A stretch of 41,096 nucleotides of DNA from an uncultured bacterium (GTDB lineage Bacteria; Verrucomicrobiota; Kiritimatiellia; RFP12; UBA1067), in assembly GCA_902769585.1 (NCBI GenBank), contig CACXPT010000052.1, positions 1-41,096 on the forward strand, given 5' to 3'. The notes under the pieces are model-generated. The model ran no database searches, was not told the DNA's origin, and worked only from the letters and a program-made list of their open reading frames with translations. The position numbers were made by a program, and so were the translations under genes. Below, one piece after another: positions 1 through 8,571 of the stretch. Each line of letters starts with the position of its first letter. Position 1 is the first letter of the stretch.

Positions 1-1
1 T

Positions 2-172
2 GGCACGAAAAAGGACCATCCTTTCGCTATCCCACGCGAGCTGCTGAAGGCGGGCGAAAACGTGTTTTCGTTCCTCAACGACACGCAGTCCGGTACGGCA
101 TACATCAGTATCGACTCCGTGTGGCTGGAGCCGGTCGCCCCCGAGGACGGTACGATCTTTATGCTGCGGTAG
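2..172 (+). CDS. C-terminal end of a secreted beta-sandwich protein (5' truncated by window edge)
   Basis: An open frame enters from the left edge and stops with TAG at 170-172. The 56 visible residues contain IPRELLKAGENVFSF followed by a strand-rich tail, a pattern typical of galactose-binding-like jelly-roll domains at the end of glycoside hydrolases or polysaccharide lyases; that family assignment is inference. The protein ends DGTIFMLR, the same C-terminal pattern found in the secreted proteins ending at 16183 and 23500, which suggests it is also extracellular. The catalytic part lies outside the window, so its activity cannot be named. Confidence 0.7.
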   Translation, partial: GTKKDHPFAIPRELLKAGENVFSFLNDTQSGTAYISIDSVWLEPVAPEDGTIFMLR

Positions 173-177
173 CATAG

Positions 178-1092
178 TGGCAATACTCCTATACGAACGG
201 TCATAGCCTGATCGGCGGTGCGGCCTTTGTCTTTTCGGACGGACTTCTGGTCAATTCCGTCGTGCGCGACAACCGTGCGACCGTGGGCGGTGGGCTTGTG
301 GTGGAAGGCGGCGGAAAGGCTTATCTCAACGGTTGCACGTTCGAGGCGAACGCCGCGACCAACAATATGGACAATTATCATGTCGGCGGTGGCGGCATCC
401 TTCTCTACAACCAGGGTGGCGCAGGTTTCTGTTCCGTCTCGAATTGCGTTTTCGCCGGCAACAGCTCGAAGTTTCGTTCCGGCGGCATGGGGAACTCGTT
501 TGGCGCATTTGCGTTCGGAGAGGTCGTGAACTGCATCTTCACGAATAACACGTCCGTGCGGCAGGGCGGCGGCCTTGTCATCCGCGAGGATAATGGCCAT
601 CGGCACGACCGTCCGTTCCTCGTAAGGAACAGCCTGTTCGCGTTCAACAAAACGACGGGTGGAAGTGGCGTCGACGCCAACGGCGCGGGCGTCCATTTCG
701 TCTCCTACAACGACGTGGTTCTCGACTCGTGCACGATCGTCTCGAACGACAGCGGCCACACGATGAGCGGCGGCGTGCACCACCGCTATAGCGGCACGAT
801 CACGAACTGTGTCATCGCGTTCAACACGGTGAAGGGTAGCCCGGAGCCGGCAACGACCTCCGCATGGTCCATGGATGCCTCCTGTTACCAGAACTGCTGC
901 ATCTATCCGGGCGTGCCGGAGAAGTTCCTCGCGGCGAACGGCTGCGTGAACGCCGATCCGGCGAACGGCGACTTCACGCTGCGGCCTGTTCATTTCCTTC
1001 AGGTAGCCGCCGCCTGGAAGGCGGCTGTCCCAGTCATGGCTGCGCGCATGTCGCTGACTGGGAACGCCGCCATCTTGGCGGCGCATGATTGA
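178..1092 (+). pseudogene. Headless right-handed beta-helix (choice-of-anchor Q-like) gene remnant
   Basis: The frame is open from 178, just after a stop at 175-177, and already reads as beta-helix repeats (LLVNSVVRDNRA, LNGCTFEANA, VSNCVFAGNSS, VVNCIFTNNTS, LDSCTIVSNDS) well before its first ATG at 262. No signal peptide, start codon or ribosome site precedes it, so the N-terminal half appears to be lost. The ladder ends at NADPANGDFTLRP, where this family normally continues into a conserved PGSPC-type end, but the sequence instead runs into a compound inverted repeat (1009-1082) and stops at 1090-1092. I read it as a decayed secreted repeat protein, truncated at both ends. An alternative is an expressed fragment starting at 262. 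Confidence 0.55.
1009..1082. repeat. Compound inverted repeat: two facing REP-like hairpins
   Basis: Two hairpins, GCCGCC-TGGAA-GGCGGC (1009-1025) and GCCGCC-ATCTT-GGCGGC (1066-1082), flank a perfect 9-bp inverted pair TCCCAGTCA (1028-1036) / TGACTGGGA (1055-1063). Read outward on each strand, each hairpin is preceded by ACTGGGA, so the element consists of two REP-like units in divergent orientation. The foot matches that of the hairpin at 2881-2905. It forms the broken 3' end of the beta-helix remnant. Confidence 0.6.
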
Positions 1093-1156
1093 GAAGTACT
1101 CCGGCCAAAGTTTTCGCCCCGTGATTGCGGATATCAATCACAACACCTCAATCTTT

Positions 1157-1165
1157 TGGTATACT
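1157..1165 (+). promoter_or_regulatory. Extended -10 promoter, predicted leaderless
   Basis: TGG followed by TATACT (1160-1165) lies 8 nt before the ATG at 1174. No -35 box is evident and no Shine-Dalgarno fits in the gap, so transcription should start at or next to the start codon. Confidence 0.55.
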
Positions 1166-1173
1166 GTCCGTCG

Positions 1174-2967
1174 ATGGACGAGACAAGACCCATACTCTAC
1201 GGCGTGGCGGACTACGCCGAAATACGAAAGGCGAACGCCTGGTTCGTGGATCGTACCGCGAAGATCCGCGATCTTGAGGCGACGCGTTACGCGGTGTTCC
1301 TCCGTCCGCGCAGGTTCGGGAAGTCGCTCCTCCTCTCGCTGTTGCGAGCATACTACGACGTCCTGTTCGCGGACAGGTTCGAAGAGTTCTTTGCGGGGAC
1401 AGAAATCGGTGCGAACCCTACCGGCGAGCATGGCAAATATTTCGTCCTGAAATTCGACTTCTCCGCCGTTTCCAAGAACGTGGCGGAGGTGCAGGACTCA
1501 TTCAACACTTATGCAGCGCTTCGTTGCGACACCTTTGTGCGCGAATATGCCGACCGCCTTCCTGAAGGTTTGGCAGATCGAATATTCAAAGCGTCGGGCG
1601 CGTGCGACAAGCTGAATGAGATCGTCGCTGGGCTTGAGCATACAGGAATCAAGCTGTATGTCATGATCGACGAGTACGACAACTTCGCGAACACGATCCT
1701 CGCTGAGAGCGGACCGGACGCATACGGTGCACTCTGCCACGGCGGCGGCTTCTTCAAGCAGTTCTTCGCCATCCTCAAGACGGCGACGTCCGACACGGAT
1801 GCGCCCGTGACGCGTCTCTTCATAACCGGCGTCTCCCCCGTGACGATGGACGACGTGACGAGCGGATTCAACATCGGCACGAACATCTCGCTCGATCCGC
1901 AGTTCGCCGACCTGACCGGATTCCGCCACGACGACCTCCGCGCCATCGCGGACTACTACGCCCCTCGCTGCGGCTTCGACGCCGACAAAGCGTACAACGC
2001 CGCGCTAGCGTGGTATGACAACTACCGCTTTGGCAGCGCGGCCGCGCCAGCCCTCGCCAATACGACGCTCGTCCTCTCGCTTTTCAGCCTTCTGTGGCGC
2101 ACGAAGCGGTTCCCCGACGATTTCATCGACGAGAACCTGCGCACCGACTATGCGAAGATCCGCCATCTTATAACGGCGGACAGGCGGCTCAACGGCAACT
2201 TCCACGTCTTGGAGAACCTGCTGGCGGGTGGGGCGCTAGAAGAGAGGCTTGTCAAGTCTTTTCAGGCAAAGGAGCTTTCGCAGAGGGAGAACTTCACGTC
2301 GCTCCTCTATTGGCTCGGCATCACTACGATAACCGGCGCCAAGTTCGGTAAGATGGCGTTCGGCGTCCCGAACGAGACGCTGAAGGAACTCGCCGCGAAG
2401 ATGATCCCTGCCGCCTACGCCGACGTCCACAAGATCGACGAGCGAGTATATGGCATCAACGATGGGCTTTGCAAGTTCGCTGAGGATGGCGACTGGCGGA
2501 GCTTTGTCGGCATCCTTACCGGGATCGTGAAGGAGAACTTCGCCGTCCGAGACTCCGTGGAGGGCGAGAAAGTCGTGCAGTCGACGCTTGTTGCGCTGCT
2601 CTGCGCCGCAGGCGGGCCGTACTTCGTCCGGCACGAGCGAGAGGCGGGGGGAGGGTTCTACGACATCGCGCTTGCGCCACAGCTTTCGCGCTGGCCCGAG
2701 ATCGCGCATGCCGCGCTCATCGAGATGAAGTACGTGAAGGCGGGCGACCCCGCGCCTACGCCCGAGGCGCTCGCGAAGATCAAGGCAGAGGCCATCCGGC
2801 AGCTTGACCAGTATTCCGCCGACCACGACGTCGCTACCGAGTGGCGCCTCGGCGCGTCGAGAACGCCGCGCCCTACCACTGGGACAACGGGCGTCTCGCC
2901 CGTTGAACTTCATCGGCTTGTTCTCGTGTTCCACGGCGGCGACTGCGTGCTGAGCGAAGAAGTGTGA
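1174..2967 (+). CDS. AAA-ATPase-like protein with C-terminal PD-(D/E)XK nuclease domain (DUF1703 type)
   Basis: This 597-residue protein has the layout of the AAA-ATPase-like/DUF1703 family. An atypical P-loop (RPRRFGKS) lies near residue 50 and a Walker B-like stretch (YVMIDEYDN) near 165. A C-terminal nuclease core reads GFYDIAL...AALIEMKY, giving the D and E-x-K metal ligands. Family members are common in Bacteroidetes and PVC genomes, and their role is unproven (mobile-element or defence-related nuclease has been suggested). I chose ATG 1174 rather than upstream starts because an extended -10 ends 8 nt before it. The last 35 residues are odd: a REP-like hairpin at 2881-2905 is translated in frame (TTGTTGVSPV) between the nuclease core and the end. 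The gene is G+C-rich, unlike the RavA/ViaA pair after it. Confidence 0.75.
   Translation: MDETRPILYGVADYAEIRKANAWFVDRTAKIRDLEATRYAVFLRPRRFGKSLLLSLLRAYYDVLFADRFEEFFAGTEIGANPTGEHGKYFVLKFDFSAVSKNVAEVQDSFNTYAALRCDTFVREYADRLPEGLADRIFKASGACDKLNEIVAGLEHTGIKLYVMIDEYDNFANTILAESGPDAYGALCHGGGFFKQFFAILKTATSDTDAPVTRLFITGVSPVTMDDVTSGFNIGTNISLDPQFADLTGFRHDDLRAIADYYAPRCGFDADKAYNAALAWYDNYRFGSAAAPALANTTLVLSLFSLLWRTKRFPDDFIDENLRTDYAKIRHLITADRRLNGNFHVLENLLAGGALEERLVKSFQAKELSQRENFTSLLYWLGITTITGAKFGKMAFGVPNETLKELAAKMIPAAYADVHKIDERVYGINDGLCKFAEDGDWRSFVGILTGIVKENFAVRDSVEGEKVVQSTLVALLCAAGGPYFVRHEREAGGGFYDIALAPQLSRWPEIAHAALIEMKYVKAGDPAPTPEALAKIKAEAIRQLDQYSADHDVATEWRLGASRTPRPTTGTTGVSPVELHRLVLVFHGGDCVLSEEV
2881..2905 (+). 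repeat. REP-like hairpin inside the AAA/nuclease gene
   Basis: The foot ACTGGGA is followed by a perfect 9-bp stem CAACGGGCG-TCT-CGCCCGTTG. It is translated in frame near the C terminus of the 1174-2967 protein. The foot is shared with the compound repeat at 1009-1082, while the stem is different. Confidence 0.55.
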
Positions 2968-2972
2968 AAACA

Positions 2973-2982
2973 GGGGGGGGGG
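2973..2982 (+). repeat. Run of ten G in the intergenic gap
   Basis: A homopolymer of ten G lies between the stop of the AAA/nuclease gene and the RavA start (GTG 3041). Such tracts are prone to slippage. This one could alter spacing or transcription ahead of the pair, or could be a sequencing-length uncertainty. Confidence 0.7.
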
Positions 2983-3040
2983 CAAATTAATGGCACCTTT
3001 TGTCCTGCCAAATTCCCAATGGAAATATCAAGGAGTACAA

Positions 3041-4657
3041 GTGAAACAGAAAGAAAGAATTAGAAGGTTGATTGCGGAACTAGGCGTAGGCTTGTACGAG
3101 CGAGAGGAAATATTGGCCAAATGCCTTCTTGCAGCCATAGGCGGACAGTCCGTGTTTCTTTTCGGTCCACCCGGGACGGCAAAAAGCCTTGTCGCAAGGA
3201 GGGTTTCTCAGGCTTTTTCCCGAGCCGGGTATTTCGAGTGCCTGCTAAACCGTTTTACCACGCCTGAGGAGCTGTTCGGGCCAGTGAGCTTGAAGGGACT
3301 GAAGGAAGATAAGTACGAGCGAAAGACCGCATCGTATCTTCCTGATGCTCAACTTGCCTTTCTTGATGAGATATGGAAGGCTGGGCCAAGTATTCTGAAC
3401 TCGCTACTCACCATCATTAACGAACGCAAGTTCCACAACGGAGGGGCGAGCAAAGCCGTGCCGTTGAAGGGGATCATCGCCGCAAGCAATGAGACGCCGC
3501 CTCAGGGACAGGGTCTTGAAGCACTTTATGACAGGTTCATCTTGAGACTAGCGGTCATGCCGCTGATGGACAAAGATCATTTTATGGACTTGGTTGACGG
3601 CCCTCCTTTGTCCGCTGAAGTGAAGTTGTCAGAAGGGCTTGCCGTGGACGATTCGGAGTGGAATGCAATCATCGGCAGCATTGGAAAGGTCAAGTTCTCG
3701 AATGAGGTGCGCGAGATTGTTCACGCCATCCGCAAGAGGATTGACGAATACAATGCAGGTGTCAGGAACTCGACGGGCGGCAATGACAAGTCTGGAAAAA
3801 CGGCGCCGCTTTACGTATCTGACCGGCGCTGGCAGAAAGCGGCGCACATTCTCAAGACTGCCGCTGTGCTGTGCGACCGTATGGAGGTGCTGCCTGTTGA
3901 TGTCATGATCTTGCGTGACTGCCTTTGGAACGAGGAATCGCAACGAGAAGATGTGGCTAAGATCGTGGAAGAGGCGACCGTTGAATTCTGTCCTTACCGG
4001 AATCAGGCATTTGAAAGCTGGGAGGAAAAACTGGAAGGTATGACTGATGCGATAAACGAGACACTTTTTTACAGTGCAGATGAATATCTATATGATACAA
4101 CGATAAATGGCGAAGAGTGTTTCTCGGTCGACTGTATGGTAGAGTCAACAAGGTCTGATCCTTATTATTATCATAAACTGATTGAAGGACAAGATAAGAA
4201 GCGGTATACGGTGCATATCCCGTTGTCAAAAATCGGCACCAATGGCGATTTTACGCCATTGTGTGACAACGATGAGGTCAAGGGGGTTGTGCGATGCAAT
4301 TTTAAAGGAACGGAAACTTGTCATATTCGCTCTGTTGGTTCTGGGAAGAAAGTTTTACCACTGATTGCCGTTCCGCCGGTAAGAGGCCAAAAAGGAACAT
4401 ATAAGAAAGGACAAATGAGGGCCGCGCAGATGTTCTCAAACCAGATCGTCCAACTTGCGAAGGAGCTGGAGACGATCCGAACAGAGTGCCGCGCGCGCTA
4501 TGACGAGATGCACGATTACAACAGTACGCCGTTCGTTTCCCAGGAATGCGTGGCGAAATTGGAGTCGGCGTACGCAAACTTCTTCACAGAGATTGATGCG
4601 GCAGAAGAGGAAATGAAGCAACAGAAAGACAAAGTGAATCAGTATGTTGATCGTTGA
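3041..4657 (+). CDS. ravA: MoxR-family AAA+ ATPase, RavA-like
   Basis: This 538-residue AAA+ ATPase is close to the length of E. coli RavA (about 500). Visible motifs are Walker A GPPGTAKS near residue 45, Walker B LAFLDEI near 105, the MoxR/RavA signature TPEELFGPVS between them, and sensor-1 IIAASNETP near 148. The C-terminal half is charged and helical, ending in a probable coiled coil. In E. coli RavA works with the VWA protein ViaA and influences respiratory complexes and aminoglycoside sensitivity; whether that holds here is inference. I chose GTG 3041 because AAGGAG ends 5 nt upstream; an in-frame ATG at 2990 lacks such a site. The next gene is viaA, 19 nt on. The block 3041-6146 is visibly richer in A+T than its neighbours, suggesting acquisition by transfer. 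Confidence 0.85.
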   Translation: MKQKERIRRLIAELGVGLYEREEILAKCLLAAIGGQSVFLFGPPGTAKSLVARRVSQAFSRAGYFECLLNRFTTPEELFGPVSLKGLKEDKYERKTASYLPDAQLAFLDEIWKAGPSILNSLLTIINERKFHNGGASKAVPLKGIIAASNETPPQGQGLEALYDRFILRLAVMPLMDKDHFMDLVDGPPLSAEVKLSEGLAVDDSEWNAIIGSIGKVKFSNEVREIVHAIRKRIDEYNAGVRNSTGGNDKSGKTAPLYVSDRRWQKAAHILKTAAVLCDRMEVLPVDVMILRDCLWNEESQREDVAKIVEEATVEFCPYRNQAFESWEEKLEGMTDAINETLFYSADEYLYDTTINGEECFSVDCMVESTRSDPYYYHKLIEGQDKKRYTVHIPLSKIGTNGDFTPLCDNDEVKGVVRCNFKGTETCHIRSVGSGKKVLPLIAVPPVRGQKGTYKKGQMRAAQMFSNQIVQLAKELETIRTECRARYDEMHDYNSTPFVSQECVAKLESAYANFFTEIDAAEEEMKQQKDKVNQYVDR

Positions 4658-4676
4658 GTTCCGCTAGGAATTGGTG

Positions 4677-6146
4677 ATGCAATCGGATCGGGAAGCCAGA
4701 GTTAATCAGGATGTCGAGAAATGTGTCTTGGAACACATTCTGATGATGTTAGCCAAAGAGTATCCGGAGTTCAACGTTTCTGAGGTGAAGGAACGTCTGC
4801 GGAAGTTACTTGAGGACGCCAAGTCGGACATCCTTGGCGATCCTGCGCTGTCCGCGATGCAAAGGCAGCGGAGGTTGCTTGAAGACGCCGAGCGGTGGCA
4901 TCGTTTTGGGGAATCTTCTGCTGAAAGTTGCCGCAGGACGCTTGATGGATATAGAGGGTTGATGCCCAAGCAGGATCTTGCATATTGGGAAAAGCGACTG
5001 AAATCCTTCGCGAAAGAAGCGGGCGACAATCGAATCCGTGCCGTAGAACGCAGCATACTAAGAAGTTGGCGAAAGGATTTCGAGGCACATCAAAAAGTTG
5101 TAATCTTATCCGTCATCGAAAAATGGCGAACAGAACTATGGCGGAAAATAAGCAAATGGCTGTCGGCGATGGCTGAGTTGAACGTTGTCGGCAAGGAATT
5201 TGGGCTTTTGTGGGACTTGTCCATTGGTGCATTGACGAACGAGGACATGGCTACGGTGATCAACCTCGCAAGATTCATCAAGGAGAACGACGGAGTAAAG
5301 CGCTTGTGCGATATGCTTGGGCGGATTGTCCGGGCTGAGAAGCGCGTGGAGAAAGAGCTGATATGGGAGGCGTCTTCTTATGCAGTCCAGGTTCCGGATG
5401 TCAACTCGAAGGAAGAGATAATCGGCCTCGCGCTTGGTTGCAAGATAGAAGATGCGCTTCCGTCTGAAATTGCGACATTTGATGATCCAGACCTGGCTAT
5501 GCTTTTCGGCCAGAAATTCGCGGAATCGCGTTTGCTCAGTTTTGACACGATTGGAATGAGTTCGACGACAATCACAGAGAACAGGGAAGTTCAATCGAAA
5601 AAGGAAACCGATGGACGGCGAGGTCCTGTCATCATATGTGTTGACACGAGCGCCTCTATGGCCGGTATCCCCGAAGCGGTGGCGAAGGCGATTGCAATGG
5701 TGCTTGCGATGCGTGCACGCAAGGAGGGGCGCGACTGCTTCATGATGACATTCAGCACGAGCTTAGAGACGTTTGACTTCTCGTCTCGTCGCGGTCTTGG
5801 CGATTTATTGTCTTTTCTGCAAATGAGTTTTCATGGGGGAACTGACATAACTCCGGCTTTCGTTAAAGGGGTTGAACTTATGCATGGCCAATCCTATCTG
5901 AAAGCGGACATGTTGGTAATCTCTGATTTCATGATGCCGAAACTCCCTCAATCAACAATCGCCGACATTGAGGAACGGCGCAGGGCAGGGAATCGGTTTC
6001 ATGCGTTAACAATCGAGCCTAATGGGACGTCTTTAGGAAGAATGGATTGCGGGGTCGTGTTTGACAACAGTTGGAAATTTGATCCTAATATGCATAACCT
6101 AACGCCGTTTGTCAGAGATTTAGGGCGTGCGACGTTCCGTTCGTGA
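4677..6146 (+). CDS. viaA: VWA-domain protein, ViaA-like
   Basis: This 489-residue partner of the preceding MoxR ATPase matches the length of E. coli ViaA (483). The N-terminal 300 residues are helical and charged. The C-terminal von Willebrand A domain carries the metal-ion-dependent adhesion site: DTSASM (D-x-S-x-S) near residue 320, the GGTD threonine loop near 390 and the VISDFM aspartate near 420. It has no signal peptide, so a cytoplasmic RavA-ViaA complex is expected. ATG 4677 is preferred because AGGA lies 7 nt upstream; TTG 4671 and GTG 4674 are in frame but too close to that site. Its codon usage shares the lower G+C of ravA. The gene ends 24 nt before the next ATG, which has its own promoter. 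Confidence 0.85.
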   Translation: MQSDREARVNQDVEKCVLEHILMMLAKEYPEFNVSEVKERLRKLLEDAKSDILGDPALSAMQRQRRLLEDAERWHRFGESSAESCRRTLDGYRGLMPKQDLAYWEKRLKSFAKEAGDNRIRAVERSILRSWRKDFEAHQKVVILSVIEKWRTELWRKISKWLSAMAELNVVGKEFGLLWDLSIGALTNEDMATVINLARFIKENDGVKRLCDMLGRIVRAEKRVEKELIWEASSYAVQVPDVNSKEEIIGLALGCKIEDALPSEIATFDDPDLAMLFGQKFAESRLLSFDTIGMSSTTITENREVQSKKETDGRRGPVIICVDTSASMAGIPEAVAKAIAMVLAMRARKEGRDCFMMTFSTSLETFDFSSRRGLGDLLSFLQMSFHGGTDITPAFVKGVELMHGQSYLKADMLVISDFMMPKLPQSTIADIEERRRAGNRFHALTIEPNGTSLGRMDCGVVFDNSWKFDPNMHNLTPFVRDLGRATFRS

Positions 6147-6153
6147 AATTTTT

Positions 6154-6162
6154 TGGTATAAT
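6154..6162 (+). promoter_or_regulatory. Extended -10 promoter, predicted leaderless
   Basis: TGG-TATAAT ends 8 nt before the ATG at 6171, preceded by a T-rich stretch. No Shine-Dalgarno lies in the gap. Confidence 0.6.
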
Positions 6163-6170
6163 GCACGGAA

Positions 6171-7574
6171 ATGAAAATCGATCGGCGAGGTTTTTTGTCG
6201 GGTAGCGCCGTTGCGGCGCTGGCGGCGGCGGGCGGCTGTGCGCCGAGGGAGTCCGAGAAGGGCGCGTCTGTGTCCGCCACCCCGTGGCTGGAGGCGGACG
6301 TCGTCGTGGCCGGCGGCGGCCCTGCCGGCGTGTGCGCCGCGGTCAGCGCGGCGCGCCTGGGCGCGAAGACGATCCTCGTCGAGCGGTTCGGCTGCCTCGG
6401 CGGCAACCTCACGCTCGGACACGTCTCGCCGATCCTCGGCAAGGTGTGCGCGGGCACGATGGCGGACGAGATCCGCCGCCTCCTGAACGCGAACCACCTC
6501 GACGCGCCGAAGGTGATGACGCGGAACGGTCCCGAGGAGCACATCGACCACGAGGAGGCGAAGGGTATCCTCGCGCGGCTATGCGCCGACGCCGGCGTCA
6601 CGGTGCTTCTCTGCGCGCCCGTGGTTGACGCGCAGATGGAGGGGCCGCGCGTGACCGACCTCACCGTCGACACGCCCAAGGGCCTGCGGACGATCCGCGC
6701 GAAGGTCGTGGTGGACGCGACGGGCGACGGGCGCGTGGCGACCGCCGCCGGCGCGGAGGTGAAGATCGGCCGCGAATCCGACGGCGCCACGCAGCCATCG
6801 ACGCTCGAGTTTGTTGTCGACGGCGTGGACGAGTCGTGCGCTATCACGGCCTGGGGCGGCACCGATCCCGTGAAGCTGCCGTCGGGCGAGGAGTACCGTG
6901 CCTTGTGCAAGCGGATGAACGCTGCTGGCGAGCTGCCGAAGAACGTGACGATCGTGCGCCTCCACCGTACGTTCTATCCGGGCGAGCGTAGCGTGAACGC
7001 CACCCAGATCAACGGCATCGACCCGCTTGATCCCGTCGCCCTCGGCAAGGCGGATGTGGAGCTGCGCGGGCAGATCGACCAGTGCGTCGCCTTCCTCCGC
7101 AATCACGTGCCCGGCTTCGAGAAGTGCCGTGTCAAGTCGAGCGCCGGCACGCTCGGCGTGCGCGAGACGCGCCGCGTGATGGGCGACGCGATGGTGGTGG
7201 ACGCCGACCTGCACGACGGCCGGCACTATCCTGACGCCGTCGTGCACAACGCCTGGTTCCTGATCGACATCCACAACCCGAAGGGCGGCGGACAGGCGGA
7301 AGGCCATTCGCACCCCGCGCAGCCCTACGATATCCGCTACGGCGCGTTCCTGCCGAAAGGCATCGACGGTCTGCTCACGGCGGGACGCTGCATCTCGGGG
7401 ACGCACCGCGCCCACGCGAGCTACCGCGTGATGACGCCCTGCATGGCGATGGGCGAGGCTGTGGGCGTGGCGGCCGCCTTGGCGGCGAAACGCGGCGTCG
7501 TGCCTCGCGCGCTTGCCGCGTCGGATATCCGCGACGAACTCTCCCGCCGCGGCGTTCAGCTGCAGCAGGCATAG
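6171..7574 (+). CDS. Tat-exported FAD-dependent oxidoreductase (FAD_oxidored family), probable lipoprotein
   Basis: This 467-residue flavoprotein starts with a twin-arginine signal (DRRGFL) ending in AAAGGC. The Cys suggests signal peptidase II processing and a lipid anchor outside the cytoplasm. The N-terminal Rossmann motif VVVAGGGPAGV is followed by the second strand TILVER with its ribose-binding Glu and the family signature CLGGN. The typical ATGDG motif lies mid-protein and the closing FAD motif GLLTAGRCIS near 400. Export by Tat fits folding with cofactor in the cytoplasm. The substrate is unknown; relatives are abundant in polysaccharide-degrading PVC and Bacteroidetes genomes and are sometimes mislabelled xanthan lyase. 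It is probably transcribed alone from the leaderless promoter upstream. It is one of three such genes here and the only single-domain copy with an intact FAD-binding core. Confidence 0.82.
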   Translation: MKIDRRGFLSGSAVAALAAAGGCAPRESEKGASVSATPWLEADVVVAGGGPAGVCAAVSAARLGAKTILVERFGCLGGNLTLGHVSPILGKVCAGTMADEIRRLLNANHLDAPKVMTRNGPEEHIDHEEAKGILARLCADAGVTVLLCAPVVDAQMEGPRVTDLTVDTPKGLRTIRAKVVVDATGDGRVATAAGAEVKIGRESDGATQPSTLEFVVDGVDESCAITAWGGTDPVKLPSGEEYRALCKRMNAAGELPKNVTIVRLHRTFYPGERSVNATQINGIDPLDPVALGKADVELRGQIDQCVAFLRNHVPGFEKCRVKSSAGTLGVRETRRVMGDAMVVDADLHDGRHYPDAVVHNAWFLIDIHNPKGGGQAEGHSHPAQPYDIRYGAFLPKGIDGLLTAGRCISGTHRAHASYRVMTPCMAMGEAVGVAAALAAKRGVVPRALAASDIRDELSRRGVQLQQA

Positions 7575-7582
7575 TGACTAAT

Positions 7583-7638
7583 CACTAAGCACCAAGCACT
7601 AAGCACCAAGCACTAAGCACCAAGCACTAAGCACTAAA
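7583..7638. repeat. Tandem heptanucleotide repeat (8 units)
   Basis: Eight 7-bp units alternate CACTAAG and CACCAAG, the last being CACTAAA. They fill most of the gap between the FAD oxidoreductase and the glycerophosphodiesterase, directly upstream of the latter's -10. Confidence 0.9.
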
Positions 7639-7640
7639 TA

Positions 7641-7649
7641 TGCTATACT
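7641..7649 (+). promoter_or_regulatory. Extended -10 promoter
   Basis: TGC-TATACT lies 22 nt before ATG 7672. The leader contains AGAGG about 7 nt before the start. The usual -35 position falls inside the heptamer array. Confidence 0.5.
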
Positions 7650-7671
7650 ATCAGCCAACTAGAGGTCAAAC

Positions 7672-8511
7672 ATGCAACTAGATCGTAGAGGTTTCCTTGG
7701 AGGTGCGCTTGCCGCAGTGGCGGCGCTTGGCGCGCGTGCGGCGAACTGTCCACCTGCGGCAGGTGGCGGGCGGCGGACATGGGGCGAGAGGCTGGCGGAG
7801 AAGGGAATGCTCTTCATCGCGCATCGCGGCTGCCAGTCGCTCGCGCCGGAGAACACCATCCCGTCGTTCGTGTGCGCGGCGCGGCTTGGGCTGCAGGCGA
7901 TCGAGACGGACGTGCGCTTCTCCAAGGACGGGAAGCTCATATGTTCGCACGACGACTCTCTGAAGCGCATGTTCGGGCTGAAGAAGAAGGTGTCGGAATT
8001 GGACTACGCGGAGCTGAGGACGCTTGTGCCCACGAAGGGCAACGGACTGACGTCGTGGCCGAAGGAGCTGCTGCGCATTCCCACGTTCGGCGAGTACCTG
8101 GACGTATGCGAGAAGTACGACGCGGTGCCGTTCATCGAGACGAAGGGCGACAAGGCCGTGGTGAAGCCGGTGCTGGACGAGGTGCGTCGGCGTGGACTCT
8201 CCCGCGTGGCCGTGCTCTCGTCGATCTCATTCGACCACATCCTCGAGGCGCGCCGCTGCGACAAGGAGATATTCATCCACCACATCTTCAGCAAGCCGGA
8301 ACAGCTGGACGAGCTGGCGGCGCAGGGGAATGCGGGCCTTTCGTACAACTACAAGGATCTCTCGACCGTGCCTGACGGCCTCGTGGCGAGCGTCCACGCG
8401 AAGGGCGTGAAGATGTGCCTCCGCGCCGGCGACACGCCGGAGGCTGTCGCGAAGATGATCGATCTGGGGCTCGACTACATTCCCACGAACGTGACAGTGC
8501 CTTGCGTCTAG
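7672..8511 (+). CDS. Tat-exported glycerophosphodiester phosphodiesterase
   Basis: This 279-residue GDPD/PI-PLC-like enzyme would hydrolyse glycerophosphodiesters to glycerol-3-phosphate and an alcohol. Catalytic and metal-binding positions are visible: H51-R52 (AHRG), E60-N61-T62, E78 and D80 (IETDVRF) and H93 (SHDD). Later the ETKGD segment supplies the expected downstream acid. The protein starts with a twin-arginine motif (DRRGFL) and a hydrophobic stretch ending ARA, so it should act outside the cytoplasm. Length is normal for the bacterial family. Just after the signal peptide a perfect 8-bp hairpin (7750-7766) encodes Pro-Pro-Ala-Ala-Gly-Gly-Gly, an apparently inserted linker. It has its own promoter. 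Confidence 0.88.
   Translation: MQLDRRGFLGGALAAVAALGARAANCPPAAGGGRRTWGERLAEKGMLFIAHRGCQSLAPENTIPSFVCAARLGLQAIETDVRFSKDGKLICSHDDSLKRMFGLKKKVSELDYAELRTLVPTKGNGLTSWPKELLRIPTFGEYLDVCEKYDAVPFIETKGDKAVVKPVLDEVRRRGLSRVAVLSSISFDHILEARRCDKEIFIHHIFSKPEQLDELAAQGNAGLSYNYKDLSTVPDGLVASVHAKGVKMCLRAGDTPEAVAKMIDLGLDYIPTNVTVPCV
7750..7766. repeat. Hairpin repeat translated just after the GDPD signal peptide
   Basis: CCACCTGC and GCAGGTGG form a perfect 8-bp palindrome around one base. It sits in frame in the low-complexity linker after the Tat signal. It may be another short mobile palindrome, but only one copy is visible. Confidence 0.4.
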
Positions 8512-8534
8512 CGGTTGTCCGAATCTTCGCGTTG

Positions 8535-8543
8535 TGCTATCAT
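8535..8543 (+). promoter_or_regulatory. Extended -10 promoter of dprA
   Basis: TGC-TATCAT lies 28 nt before ATG 8572, with GGAAGG between them as ribosome site. It indicates that dprA starts at 8572 and not at the upstream in-frame codon 8515. Confidence 0.5.
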
Positions 8544-8571
8544 GTGCGGCGCAGGACACCGGAAGGACCGA

